DNA of 64,000 nucleotides from Caldilineaceae bacterium (lineage in GTDB: Bacteria > Chloroflexota > Anaerolineae > Caldilineales > Caldilineaceae). The notes below the pieces were generated by a model. The model ran no database searches. It saw nothing but the letters and a program-made list of their open reading frames with translations, and had not been told where the DNA came from. Shown piece after piece: positions 34,844-42,970 of the stretch (position 1 is the first letter of the stretch; the number at the start of each line of letters is the position of its first letter). The stretch covers positions 248,001-312,000 of the forward strand of contig JACKBC010000002.1 in NCBI GenBank assembly GCA_020634755.1, given 5' to 3'. A program made the position numbers and the translations under genes.

Positions 34844-35791
34844 CTAAGCAATTTCGCCCAAATCCAGCGGTGTTTTCTCAAGAATCTCACCGACAATGGC
34901 TTCCGACGTGCGGTTGCGCAGAGCGCTCTCCGGGCGCACAATGCAGCGGTGCGGCATGACCAGCGGCGCCATGGCCTGTACATCATCGGGCAGTACATAA
35001 TCGCGGCCCCGGATGGCGGCGCGCGCTTGGGCGCTGCGATAGAGCGCCAGCGAACCGCGCGGACTGACGCCCAGAGCGAGCTCATCATGCTTACGAGTGG
35101 CCTGCACCAGCGCCACAATATAGTTGCGCAGGCTGTCATCCACACGCACCTGCCAAATCTGTTCGGCCAACTGCGGCGCCGTCGATGCATCGACAATGCT
35201 TTCTAAATTTTCAATGGGGTGCCGCTGGCGCAGGTTGAGCAGCATGGCGCTCTCCTGCTCTGCCGAGAGATAGCCCAGATGCATCTTAAAGAGAAAGCGG
35301 TCGAGCTGGGCTTCCGGCAGCGGAAAAGTGCCTTCGTATTCGACCGGATTTTGGGTGGCCAACACCAAAAAAGGGCGCGGCAGGCTGCGCGTCACGCCAT
35401 CCACCGTCACCTGGCGTTCCCCCATACATTCGAGCAAAGCGGCCTGCGTGCGCGGTGTGGCCCGGTTGATCTCATCGGTCAGCAGAATGTGCGTAAAGGC
35501 GGGCCCAGGGACAAACTGGAAATGACGCGTCTCTTGGTTAAAGATGCTGACACCGGTCACATCACTGGGCAACAAATCCGGCGTACACTGCAGACGGCGA
35601 AAGTCCACCCCGAGGCTGGTAGCTAATGCCCGCGCCATCATCGTCTTGCCCACCCCTGGCACATCCTCCAACAGCACATGGCCCTCACAGAGCAGGGCAA
35701 TAATGAGATTTTCCACCACCTCTGCCTTGCCCACAATTACTTTCTCCACATTCTCTATGATTTGGTGGGCAAAGCTTTGAATATCTTCCAT
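34844..35791 (-). CDS. MoxR family AAA+ ATPase
   Basis: The 315-aa protein shows 'VIVGKAEVVENLIIALLCEGHVLLEDVPGVGKTMMARALA' features (Walker A GVGKT), Walker B 'ILLTDEINRATPRTQAALLE', and 'LATQNPVEYEGTFPLPEAQLDRF', all diagnostic of MoxR. These AAA+ proteins act as chaperones that help insert cofactors or mature vWA-domain partners, here presumably the DUF58 protein. It is the first gene of the module, 92 bp upstream of the DUF58 gene. The gap contains an imperfect hairpin of about 21 bp (around 34764-34850). Confidence 0.93.
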   Translation of the reverse strand: MEDIQSFAHQIIENVEKVIVGKAEVVENLIIALLCEGHVLLEDVPGVGKTMMARALATSLGVDFRRLQCTPDLLPSDVTGVSIFNQETRHFQFVPGPAFTHILLTDEINRATPRTQAALLECMGERQVTVDGVTRSLPRPFLVLATQNPVEYEGTFPLPEAQLDRFLFKMHLGYLSAEQESAMLLNLRQRHPIENLESIVDASTAPQLAEQIWQVRVDDSLRNYIVALVQATRKHDELALGVSPRGSLALYRSAQARAAIRGRDYVLPDDVQAMAPLVMPHRCIVRPESALRNRTSEAIVGEILEKTPLDLGEIA

Positions 35792-36023
35792 GCGGTTTCC
35801 GTTCTGTCAATTGGGGTTGGATGGTTGTTGGGACTATTGTAACCCAAATGGAGAATGTCGTCTAACAAAGAAAGCGGAATCGAAGAGAGCATCTAGCAGG
35901 ATAGCTAGGTGCACTGCACGAACCGCTGAAAACTGCGAAACTCTTTATAGGCGGTAATGCCAAAAACAGAATTTTCTTTGACGATTTTGCGCCGCTGTGA
36001 TATTTTTATGACTGTTTCAAACT

Positions 36024-36096
36024 GCCCCCTTAGCTCAGAGGATAGAGCGTGGGTTTCCTAAACCCTGCGTCCCAGGTTCGAGTCCTGGAGGGGGCG
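36024..36096 (+). tRNA. tRNA-Arg (anticodon CCU)
   Basis: A 73-nt cloverleaf: acceptor GCCCCCT pairs with AGGGGGC, D-stem GCTC/GAGC, anticodon loop TTCCTAA (anticodon CCT), T-stem CCAGG/CCTGG with loop TTCGAGT. Base pair 27-43 is a T-T mismatch; all else is regular. No CCA is encoded. A near-identical but damaged copy lies at 37898-37970. Confidence 0.9.
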
Positions 36097-36113
36097 CTAT
36101 TTAGGAGAAAGAG

Positions 36114-36158
36114 AACGCTTTTGAATGAACTTTTTGGTTCATTCGAGGGCGTTTTTTT
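36114..36158 (+). terminator. Intrinsic terminator after tRNA-Arg
   Basis: A 17-bp stem (36114-36130 with 36137-36153) containing G-U pairs, a short T-rich loop and a run of seven T at 36152-36158. Confidence 0.75.
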
Positions 36159-36159
36159 C

Positions 36160-36393
36160 ATGCCTGACTCGGGGTTCCTCTTAATTGACTGCCTTGACCT
36201 TTTCCTCTTGGATAGGCGAGCCCAAAACCTGGCTGATAAATCGATAGATATCTACCGGCGACGGCTGCGGGGCTTTGTTCTCTGGTGCACAGAGAATGAT
36301 CTGCAGTTCATTACTATTGTAACCTCTACTATGTTGGTTAGCGCCATGCCTCCACAGTTCCGGCGCCGACCTGGTCACCACTTTCGGGAGTAG
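36160..36393 (+). pseudogene. Remnant of a tyrosine recombinase/integrase (N-terminal core-binding part)
   Basis: From ATG 36160 the frame reads 'LIDCLDLFLLDRRAQNLADK', then 'SIDIYRRRLRGFVLWCTEN', which is the SAM-like core-binding domain of phage integrases (FL..R...lS..Ti..Yr..Lr.F..w). It breaks after about 55 residues into unrelated sequence and stops; the catalytic R-H-R-Y domain is missing. An integrase fragment directly downstream of a tRNA is what an integrated element leaves behind. Confidence 0.65.
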
Positions 36394-36523
36394 TGAACGC
36401 AAAGATGGGACCGGAGCGCCATATCAAAACCTAGTTGACGCTTCCGGTCCCATCACAATATGAGCATTTGATTCTTTTTGTGGCTTCAAGCAATTGGTTA
36501 ACTGAGTATCATAGGCATGAGAG

Positions 36524-37513
36524 CTACTTGGTCATCACTGGATGAATATACTTGTTATCGGTTATGTCAAACACATTTGTTGCAATGAACCCATCAAAAT
36601 TGATAGCGTCAATCAGGTCACGCTTATACACCGCCTTGAGGACAATATCCTCAGAAGTATTGCCGAGTGTATCAACGAGCGACATTGTTCCGAAGAACAT
36701 AATATCGTTGTATCTTCCGGCATAATTCTTTTGGGCGAACTCAAGAATACTCGATATGTCATATGCTGCTCCCCGTATGATAGATGGACCATCCCAGCCG
36801 TCATTTAGAGCATAGTCAATTCTTATGTTATATGTTCCACTTGCGCCATTGTCGCCTAGATATAGAATAACATCAACGACGGGATCGCCCACTCCTTCTC
36901 TGTTAGACTTTAGCTTTCGCTCTATAAAATCTATCAGGCCGCCAAATTCTTGCTCTGGTGATCGTGTGGGCGCTGGAGTCACTGTGGACGCTGGCGTTAT
37001 TTCGGGAATCACGTTTGCTTCATCTTCGATGTCAATCAAAAAGGCCGCAACCCAGTCTCCTGTACTTAGCTTGTACCAATCGCCATTTTTGAATACGATG
37101 ATTACCTTCTGGCCACTCTTGACGCTCCCTGTAACGCCATAATTTGTTCCAGGCCCACCTCGCAGGTTTGCATCCCGGTTAACAACACCTTCGGCGCTAA
37201 TTGTGCTTTTTGGCGTGACGGTTGGCTTGTTAGTTGCAAAACTGGCTGTCTCCGTAGGAGTTGGGGTTGCCTCGTCAGAATCCAGTGTCACGCCCGTTGA
37301 CAGAGAACGCCGAGAAATCTCTACTGTTGCGCCACTGCGATTGATGGTTGCATTAGTAATATCCCCATTGGGGAAAAGATCAAACGATAGTTCAATATCG
37401 CGCCCGAACCCTACTTCGACGGTGAAAGTGATTCGCTCCTGAGCCATCGCACTCAACGGAATCATGACACATAGGATAGCAATAATAATTCCAAATGCAT
37501 ACTTCTTAAACAC
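36524..37513 (-). CDS. Exported SH3b-domain protein
   Basis: The 329-aa protein has a signal peptide (YAFGIIIAILCVMIPLSAMA), a short beta region, a Thr/Pro linker ('ATPTPTETAS'), a bacterial SH3 domain ('NLRGGPGTNYGVTGSVKSG' with 'WYKLSTGDWVAAFLI'), a second linker, and a C-terminal alpha/beta domain of about 130 residues that I do not recognise. SH3b domains usually bind peptidoglycan or other wall components. The gene is AT-richer than its neighbours and lies between the two tRNA-Arg copies, so it is probably cargo of the integrated islet. Confidence 0.8.
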   Translation of the reverse strand: MFKKYAFGIIIAILCVMIPLSAMAQERITFTVEVGFGRDIELSFDLFPNGDITNATINRSGATVEISRRSLSTGVTLDSDEATPTPTETASFATNKPTVTPKSTISAEGVVNRDANLRGGPGTNYGVTGSVKSGQKVIIVFKNGDWYKLSTGDWVAAFLIDIEDEANVIPEITPASTVTPAPTRSPEQEFGGLIDFIERKLKSNREGVGDPVVDVILYLGDNGASGTYNIRIDYALNDGWDGPSIIRGAAYDISSILEFAQKNYAGRYNDIMFFGTMSLVDTLGNTSEDIVLKAVYKRDLIDAINFDGFIATNVFDITDNKYIHPVMTK

Positions 37514-37897
37514 AATTTACTCCTATTCTATTTTAAACGTATTTGATATATGCATGAATGAGTGACTTGCTCCTTAATAAGATAGCTGAATTGTGTTGCC
37601 AGAAGTCGCTCGCAAGAAAATGGTCTAGCGGTTATTATTCCAAATCGGCTTGTTGCCTTACTTGAAGCCGGATTGAAACAGCAATTAATCAAGAGTTAAA
37701 GGGCATACATCTGAGCAGGGAATGTTGGTGAAAATCCCAAGAATTACTTGCTATATTATCAAGACTTTCGTGAAGAACTCTTACACTTTGTTTACAATTT
37801 GGGAGGCAAAAAGCCCGGTCGGTAGTTCCCATCACTTTTATCAGACAAGGTATTTCGTCACTGAAAAGCCTGCTCAAAAGCGTCATTACCACTATAC
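37514..37897. other. 384-bp AT-rich gap inside the tRNA islet
   Basis: No gene is supported. It presumably contains the promoter of the SH3b gene, which reads away from it. Composition is AT-rich compared with flanking sequence. Confidence 0.5.
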
Positions 37898-37970
37898 GGC
37901 TCCTTAGCTCAGAGGATAGAGCGTGGGTTTCCTAAACCCTGCGTCCAAGGTTCGACTCCTGGAGGGGGCG
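37898..37970 (+). pseudogene. Degenerate tRNA-Arg copy (probable attachment-site duplicate)
   Basis: The 73-nt stretch differs from tRNA-Arg(CCU) at 36024 at only four positions, but these break pair 2-71 (G-G) in the acceptor, one T-stem pair, and alter the T loop (TTCGACT). The direct duplication of almost an entire tRNA with foreign-looking DNA between the copies fits attL/attR of an integrated element. It is followed by a hairpin with TTTTT near 38036, so a transcript could still form. Confidence 0.7.
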
Positions 37971-38299
37971 CCTGTAATTAAATTTATTCAGGAATGAAAC
38001 ACCTTCTGGTGTAGACATTTGGCTAGTCTACCGGGGTGTTTTTCATGGAAAACGCACGGTTTTTCCTTCGTGATGCCCTCGCTATATTTGTACTCGATAG
38101 ACGCTCACACAACTTAGTAGAAAAATCAACAGGAAATTTACTATGCGTTACTTTCTAGCCATTTAATGGTCTATATCAATATATTAAGCGGCATAACTAT
38201 CATGTCTTAACCCCATGCGATTAAGTGCAAAAACATAGATATCTGTAACGGATATTGTACTGAATATTTTTCCTAGTGAATTTAAAAGGTTTTATTGTA
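37971..38299. other. Non-coding gap after the second tRNA-Arg copy
   Basis: It holds a likely terminator: AACACC (about 38000) can pair with GGTGTT at 38034, followed by TTTTTC. The remainder shows no gene and precedes the zinc-ribbon protein. Confidence 0.45.
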
Positions 38300-39034
38300 A
38301 TGAACATCAGAGGCGCTAATTCTTGTCCATCATGCGGTGGACCGGTCGATATTCCTGGGCGAGCGATTACGACGACTTGCGCGTATTGTGGCGTATCTAT
38401 TTCAATTGAGCGCTCGGATGGCGATGTTATGTTGACCATCTCTAGCGCAATCGAAGAATCTGCGGAAAGCGTCAAGGCGGCTGTCAAGGAGAGTGCCAAT
38501 TCTCAGATTGACGAAATGAGAAGAATTGCGCTTGAAAATCAACTTGCAACAAAGCAATCATCACTCCAATCTATTCAAAAGGAGATTCGAGAACTAGACA
38601 GAACAAACACGAAGGGCATGTATAAATGGCAAATAAAAGAGTGGAAAAAACAGCGCCATGGGTTGCGCGAGGAGGAGAGTAAATTAATTGCTGAAATTCG
38701 CAGACTTCAAATCCAGATTGACCACAAATCGCTTCTAAGCGATACAGATGTAGATATTGAATATCAAGTCGATAATCGGCTTATGGCGTCAATGGGGCGC
38801 AAGTTAGGAAGTTCTTCGCTTGGTCGATATGTAATCGCACCTATCGTATTTGGTATCATCCCCACTCAACGAATGACATGGGTTCAACTGCTCATTATGC
38901 TTACGTTTGCTATGATCTTTGTTGCTGTTGACGCTAATGGTGGGCTAGTTCAGGCTGCTGGTACTTGGATGTTCTATGTAGCCATCTTCAAGTGTGCTGC
39001 GAATGCATATCGTGGCATCAGAGGTGCTGCATAA
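38300..39034 (+). CDS. Zinc-ribbon, coiled-coil membrane protein, unknown function
   Basis: The ATG at 38300 is preceded by AAAGG at 10 bp; a GTG at 38276 would add eight residues. The 244-aa product starts with a zinc ribbon of two CxxC pairs (SCPSCGGPV and TCAYCGVSI), followed by a coiled coil (about residues 55-155, with 'QKEIRELDRTN') and two C-terminal membrane helices ('TWVQLLIMLTFAMIFVAVD' and the 'AAGTWMFYVAIFKCAANAY' segment). It is AT-richer than most neighbours and directly follows the tRNA islet, so it may be part of it. I cannot name a family. Confidence 0.75.
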   Translation: MNIRGANSCPSCGGPVDIPGRAITTTCAYCGVSISIERSDGDVMLTISSAIEESAESVKAAVKESANSQIDEMRRIALENQLATKQSSLQSIQKEIRELDRTNTKGMYKWQIKEWKKQRHGLREEESKLIAEIRRLQIQIDHKSLLSDTDVDIEYQVDNRLMASMGRKLGSSSLGRYVIAPIVFGIIPTQRMTWVQLLIMLTFAMIFVAVDANGGLVQAAGTWMFYVAIFKCAANAYRGIRGAA

Positions 39035-39080
39035 CAGAAACATGCATGTTTTTCATAATATTTGAAAGAATTGGTATGAA

Positions 39081-39494
39081 ATGGCACGTGCAGAAGTAGT
39101 ACGTCCCTATATTGGCATTGGGGTAATCATCCAGCGCGACAAGCAGATTCTTTTGGGCAAACGCAAAGGGGCACATGGCGAGGGCTGCTGGCAGTTCCCA
39201 GGGGGTCAGCTGGAATTCTTTGAGGAAATTGAGACCTGTGCCCGGCGGGAAGTGCTGGAGGAGACCGGTCTGCACATTGCCAATTTGCGCGCCGGCCCGT
39301 TTACCAATGACTTATTTGTCGCAGAAGGCAAGCACTATGTGACGCTCTTTGTGCTGGCCGATTATGTGGATGGCGAAGCGCAGGTATTGGAGCCGCATAA
39401 GTGTACGCAGTGGAGCTGGTTTGCCTGGGCCGATTTACCGAGCCCGCTCTTTTTGCCCATTGTCAATCTGCAAACGCAAGGTTTTTCCTTGTGA
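39081..39494 (+). CDS. Nudix hydrolase (MutT/NUDT15-like)
   Basis: The 137-aa product has an intact Nudix box, GGQLEFFEEIETCARREVLE then ETGL (GX5EX7REUXEEXGU). 'ILLGKRKGAHGEGCWQFPGG' upstream of it is typical of the MTH2/NUDT15 group, which sanitises oxidised or modified nucleoside triphosphates. Metal-binding glutamates are present. It ends shortly before the convergent DUF6504-like gene. Confidence 0.9.
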   Translation: MARAEVVRPYIGIGVIIQRDKQILLGKRKGAHGEGCWQFPGGQLEFFEEIETCARREVLEETGLHIANLRAGPFTNDLFVAEGKHYVTLFVLADYVDGEAQVLEPHKCTQWSWFAWADLPSPLFLPIVNLQTQGFSL

Positions 39495-39580
39495 CGCATG
39501 GCTCAGCGAATTATGGCTTTGGCAGCCAGGCCCGAGCCAAGCCGACCCACTTCCTACCTGTTTGCTAAATGTCCGCAACG

Positions 39581-39853
39581 TCACGCCATCAATTCCGGCA
39601 ACCATGCGCGATAGACCGACCAGCTATCGCCCGCCGGATCCCAGCGCAGTTCATAGCTGCTCTCATCGACGCCGCGCACCAAAAAGCAGCGCAGCGACTT
39701 GCCCGCCACGCGCTCTTCCCACTGCCGGCCCACATCGCCCACGTAGCGCGTTTTGCCCCGCCACAAAAAGGATGTGGGGCGAATGGAACCGCTGGGCAAC
39801 ATGCGCACCAGCACATCCACCTGTTCATTTACATAGACTTCTCTCGTCATCAT
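39581..39853 (-). CDS. DUF6504-like small protein
   Basis: From ATG 39853 the product is 90 aa. 'SFLWRGKTRYVGDVGRQWEE' and 'CFLVRGVDESSYELRWDP' resemble the compact beta-sheet pattern (fxWrGr.y.V..v...W.......r..yrV.......eL..d) found beside DNA-polymerase and imuB-like genes in other phyla, which I recall as DUF6504; this is not verified. The upstream start at 39904 would run into a repeat fragment and is less likely. Confidence 0.65.
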   Translation of the reverse strand: MMTREVYVNEQVDVLVRMLPSGSIRPTSFLWRGKTRYVGDVGRQWEERVAGKSLRCFLVRGVDESSYELRWDPAGDSWSVYRAWLPELMA

Positions 39854-39935
39854 TCTATTCCTTGTAAAACGTACGCAAGCCTGGCGGAAAAATTGCCAGG
39901 TCAACTATTTTAATTCTTGGAAAAGCCTTTATCCA

Positions 39936-40445
39936 TCACCTTGCGGCGTAATCCACCAGCATCTGGAGCGCGGCCTGGGCGCTGAGCAGCTTGTTGCCGC
40001 TGCGGTCGGCGGACCAGATAAAGCGCTCGGCGCGCTCGACACCATCAGCACTGCTCAGATGAATATGCACCAGCCCCACTGGCTTTTCAGCCGAGCCACC
40101 ACCCGGCCCGGCCACGCCCGTAATGGCCACGGCCACAGCCACATCATACAGCTGGCGTGCACCCTGCGCCATTTGGGCAGCCACTTCATAACTGACCGCG
40201 CCCTGCGTCATTAATGTTTCATGCTGCACGCCCAATACCTTTTCCTTGGCGGCATAGGAATAGGTGATGGCCCCCCCAGCAAACCACGCAGAGCTGCCCG
40301 CCACCTCGGTGATTAAGTGGCCCACCAAACCACCAGTGCAGCTCTCCGCCGTGGCGCACATCTGGCCCTTGGCCATAAGCAATTCGCCCAATTGGCGAGA
40401 CAACGCCGCGGCCTCTTGTGCAATGTCTACATGTTCGGTACTCAT
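39936..40445 (-). CDS. CinA-family nicotinamide-nucleotide amidohydrolase (PncC-like)
   Basis: Starting at ATG 40445, which overlaps the upstream stop by the ATGA type, the product is 169 aa, the size of stand-alone CinA C-terminal domains. Motifs 'ATAESCTGGLVGHLIT', 'FAGGAITYSYAAKEKVLGV' and 'ITGVAGPGGGSAEKPVG' are those of PncC, which deamidates nicotinamide mononucleotide in NAD recycling. The N-terminal CinA molybdopterin-like domain is absent. Confidence 0.88.
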   Translation of the reverse strand: MSTEHVDIAQEAAALSRQLGELLMAKGQMCATAESCTGGLVGHLITEVAGSSAWFAGGAITYSYAAKEKVLGVQHETLMTQGAVSYEVAAQMAQGARQLYDVAVAVAITGVAGPGGGSAEKPVGLVHIHLSSADGVERAERFIWSADRSGNKLLSAQAALQMLVDYAAR

Positions 40446-41731
40446 TGAGATGGTTTCTCTCCTTTGTGAGCAACGCGCCGGCACAGCAGAATCAGTCGCT
40501 CGTCTCCACGGCGGGTAAAGATAATCACTGCGTCACGTCCCGTGGGCGCCGTTTTGAGTCGGGCCCGCATCTGCTCGGGCTCAATGGGCGCACCCCGTTT
40601 CTTAATCTCCACCGATTGAATTTGCCGCGCTTGCAAACGCCGATTGAGCTGCTTTAACCCAAACGGCAAAATCTCCTCGATTTGAAACGTCTGCGTCAAT
40701 GGGTGCGCACGGTGCGCTGACGATACCAGATAGGCGATCTGTTGGTCAAATAGGTGGGCGTCCAATAGCGTGCACAACTCGGCGAAAGCACCGGCGCGGA
40801 TCACCGCGGGATCTGGCTCGTGTAAATATTGCCCCACGCACAGCTCCCCAATCGGCGGCGCGGCGCCCGCAGCCGTCAATGTATGCCACGCCACGCCCGT
40901 GTGAACGCTGGCCAGGCGCGGCATCTCTGACGCCACCGACGCAATTGGACCGGCGGGCCAGCGAGCGGGCTCGCCAAACCAAAGCACGGCTTCTTTACAG
41001 GTGGCGGCGTGGCTAATAAACTCTACGCAGCAGCGCCCGCAAAGTTCCGCCGGCAGCGCCTGCGTCAGTTCGGCCAGGTCCAAGCCGGGCATGACCTTGG
41101 CGCCAAGCAGGGCCATGCGCTGCTGCAATTGCAGCAGCGCATGGAATGGCGGTTGCAGGGCGTGCAGGCTAAAGATGCGCTGCTCGTTCATGCGCCGGGC
41201 CGGGTCGGCAAAGGCGGCGGCGGCGGCTGGCAGGCGCCCCGCGGCCATGTCAGCGGTCCAGTCGGCCTGCCGAAATTCAACCCGATGCGCCACGCCCACG
41301 GCCTGCGCATTGGCCTGTGCAAACCGCAGGCGCACCGGGTCCGTTTCATAGGCAATGACCGACCGCGTCTGCGCCAATGCCAGCAGATCGCCACCGATCC
41401 CGCAGCCTAGATCAAGCAGGGGGCCCGGTGGTGCATGCTGGTCAAAAAGGGCGGCGCGGCGTTGAGCAATGGGCCAAGCCGTGGCTTGCTCCAATGCCTC
41501 AGGCACAAAGAAGAGCTGATCCGCTTCAGGAAATTTTGTGGCGGCCTTCTGACGTAAACGGACCAGCGACAACAGCGCGCCGGCCTGTTCTGGCGTATAG
41601 CTGCGCCGCAGTGCAGAGAGCAGCGATAAGGTATGGGCGGCGCCCAAGTCGGCATGGGCAAGCTCGTTGGCCGCCGCTTTTCCCACAGAAGAGAGCAGAA
41701 AATCCGCTGTCTTGATACTTAAGAATTGCAT
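40442..41731 (-). CDS. SAM-dependent methyltransferase with THUMP-like domain
   Basis: From ATG 41731 (preferred over a TTG at 41839, which lies in a repeat) the product is 429 aa. An N-terminal helical part is followed by a class I methyltransferase core, 'GPLLDLGCGIGGDLLALA' (motif I) and 'AFADPARRM' (motif IV-like DPxRR). The C-terminal 80 residues ('LNRRLQARQIQSVEIKKRG') fit the THUMP-like domain found in RNA-binding methyltransferases. It probably modifies RNA; the target is unknown. It is translationally coupled to the CinA-like gene. Confidence 0.8.
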   Translation of the reverse strand: MQFLSIKTADFLLSSVGKAAANELAHADLGAAHTLSLLSALRRSYTPEQAGALLSLVRLRQKAATKFPEADQLFFVPEALEQATAWPIAQRRAALFDQHAPPGPLLDLGCGIGGDLLALAQTRSVIAYETDPVRLRFAQANAQAVGVAHRVEFRQADWTADMAAGRLPAAAAAFADPARRMNEQRIFSLHALQPPFHALLQLQQRMALLGAKVMPGLDLAELTQALPAELCGRCCVEFISHAATCKEAVLWFGEPARWPAGPIASVASEMPRLASVHTGVAWHTLTAAGAAPPIGELCVGQYLHEPDPAVIRAGAFAELCTLLDAHLFDQQIAYLVSSAHRAHPLTQTFQIEEILPFGLKQLNRRLQARQIQSVEIKKRGAPIEPEQMRARLKTAPTGRDAVIIFTRRGDERLILLCRRVAHKGEKPSQ

Positions 41732-41838
41732 AAATTTTAGACCAAATCGTATGACAACAGTATAGTGCGCACCTTGACGAGAACCCCTATTTAGGGCTAC
41801 ACTATTGACCTGCGGTAGGCGTTTGGCACTCATACACA

Positions 41839-41925
41839 ATCAGTACACCGCAACGGTGTTGGCGATATAGGCGTCTGTCTCGATTGAGGAATCCGACTCT
41901 ATTGCTTGTCATTGCGATCTACTGA
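41839..41925. repeat. Dispersed 88-bp palindromic repeat, copy 2
   Basis: Begins ATCAGTACACCGCAACGGTG and ends in TACTGA, with ATTGCGAT near the end pairing with the CGCAA segment. The first 20 bases are identical to copy 1 at 11302 and the rest is diverged. It lies upstream of the THUMP-like methyltransferase gene. Confidence 0.65.
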
Positions 41926-42037
41926 CAATCGCTACCAGCGCATAACAAATACGGCATATCAAATAGCAAGTATATCATGATTTACGTGGGGCGGCTTACG
42001 GGTGGCGCTTGCGTAAGTCCTAATCAAAAGGAGTATT

Positions 42038-42910
42038 ATGAGCGTACATCAAGAATCGATTAAAGGCCAAGGTGCGGCTGGGGCCATTGATGAAGCCCCT
42101 GAACTCGAATACAGCATTGTGCGTCAGGATTCGTTGGCCATGTTTGGGGCGGCGGTCGGCGGCGCGATTTTGGGTATGCTGCTCACGCTGCTTGTGCTGG
42201 CCATTGTCAATAACGGCACGTTGCGCTACAGCAGCGGCAATCGGCTCGACACCGTTGAAACTGCTTTCAACGCGCTGAGCGAAAATGTGAACACCAACAC
42301 GGCCAATTTAAACACATTGGGCGAACAGGTCACCACCGACCTGGCCACGCTGTCCAACCAGCGCCAGCAGGAATTGGGCGAGATCAATAGCTCATTGGCC
42401 ACGCTCAACGTCACGCGCCGCCAGTTCGACACCTTTATGGGCGCTCTTTCCGACGCCATGTCCACCATGCAGGGCATGACCACCGAGGATGCACCGGCTC
42501 CGGCCGCTGAAGCCGCGCCGGCTCAAGCCGTGGAAGCGGAAGCTGCCCCGGCCACAACAGAGAGCGCCGAGTTGGCCGTGCCGCTGATGGTGAGCAGCGC
42601 CGATCTGCCCGCCGATGAGCTCGTGGTGCTTCCCTTTGTAGACGCCAATGGCAATGGCCAAATGGATGAAGGCGAAACCAATGAGCTGGGCGTTACCGCT
42701 TCTCTGCTGGGTGAAGGCGACCACGTGGTGGCCACGCTGGAAGCCACCGATGCCGGCATTACTTTCGAGCATCTCAGCGCCGGCACCTATCAGCTGGTGG
42801 TGGAAGATACCCACGGCATGACGCTGCTGAGCGCTGACCAGACGACCATCGATATTGCGGCTGACGCCACAGAGGGTCAGATCGTATATATCCCGTTGGC
42901 CGGCGAATAA
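42038..42910 (+). CDS. Membrane-anchored protein with coiled coil and SdrD B-like domain
   Basis: AAAGGAG precedes the ATG. The 290-aa protein has a cytoplasmic N-terminus, one membrane helix (about residues 33-58), a coiled-coil region (to about 150), an Ala/Pro/Glu linker, and a C-terminal beta domain with the calcium-loop-like 'FVDANGNGQMDEGE' typical of SdrD B repeats. The topology places the beta domain outside the cell. It is a single gene ended by a strong terminator; function unknown, perhaps surface attachment. Confidence 0.75.
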   Translation: MSVHQESIKGQGAAGAIDEAPELEYSIVRQDSLAMFGAAVGGAILGMLLTLLVLAIVNNGTLRYSSGNRLDTVETAFNALSENVNTNTANLNTLGEQVTTDLATLSNQRQQELGEINSSLATLNVTRRQFDTFMGALSDAMSTMQGMTTEDAPAPAAEAAPAQAVEAEAAPATTESAELAVPLMVSSADLPADELVVLPFVDANGNGQMDEGETNELGVTASLLGEGDHVVATLEATDAGITFEHLSAGTYQLVVEDTHGMTLLSADQTTIDIAADATEGQIVYIPLAGE

Positions 42911-42925
42911 GAATCATTTGTATAT

Positions 42926-42961
42926 AAAAAAAGGAGACGGCAAATGCCGTCTCCTTTTTTT
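42926..42961. terminator. Strong bidirectional intrinsic terminator
   Basis: GGAGACGGCA (42933-42942) and its exact complement (42945-42954) form a stem with a 2-nt spacer, flanked by A7 on one side and T7 on the other. It serves the converging genes ending at 42910 (+) and 42971 (-). Confidence 0.95.
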
Positions 42962-42970
42962 ATGCATACG

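Noticed and set aside
37898..37970. A second functional tRNA-Arg gene
   Set aside because: A G-G mismatch in the acceptor stem and a broken T-stem pair make function doubtful; it fits better as an attachment-site duplicate.
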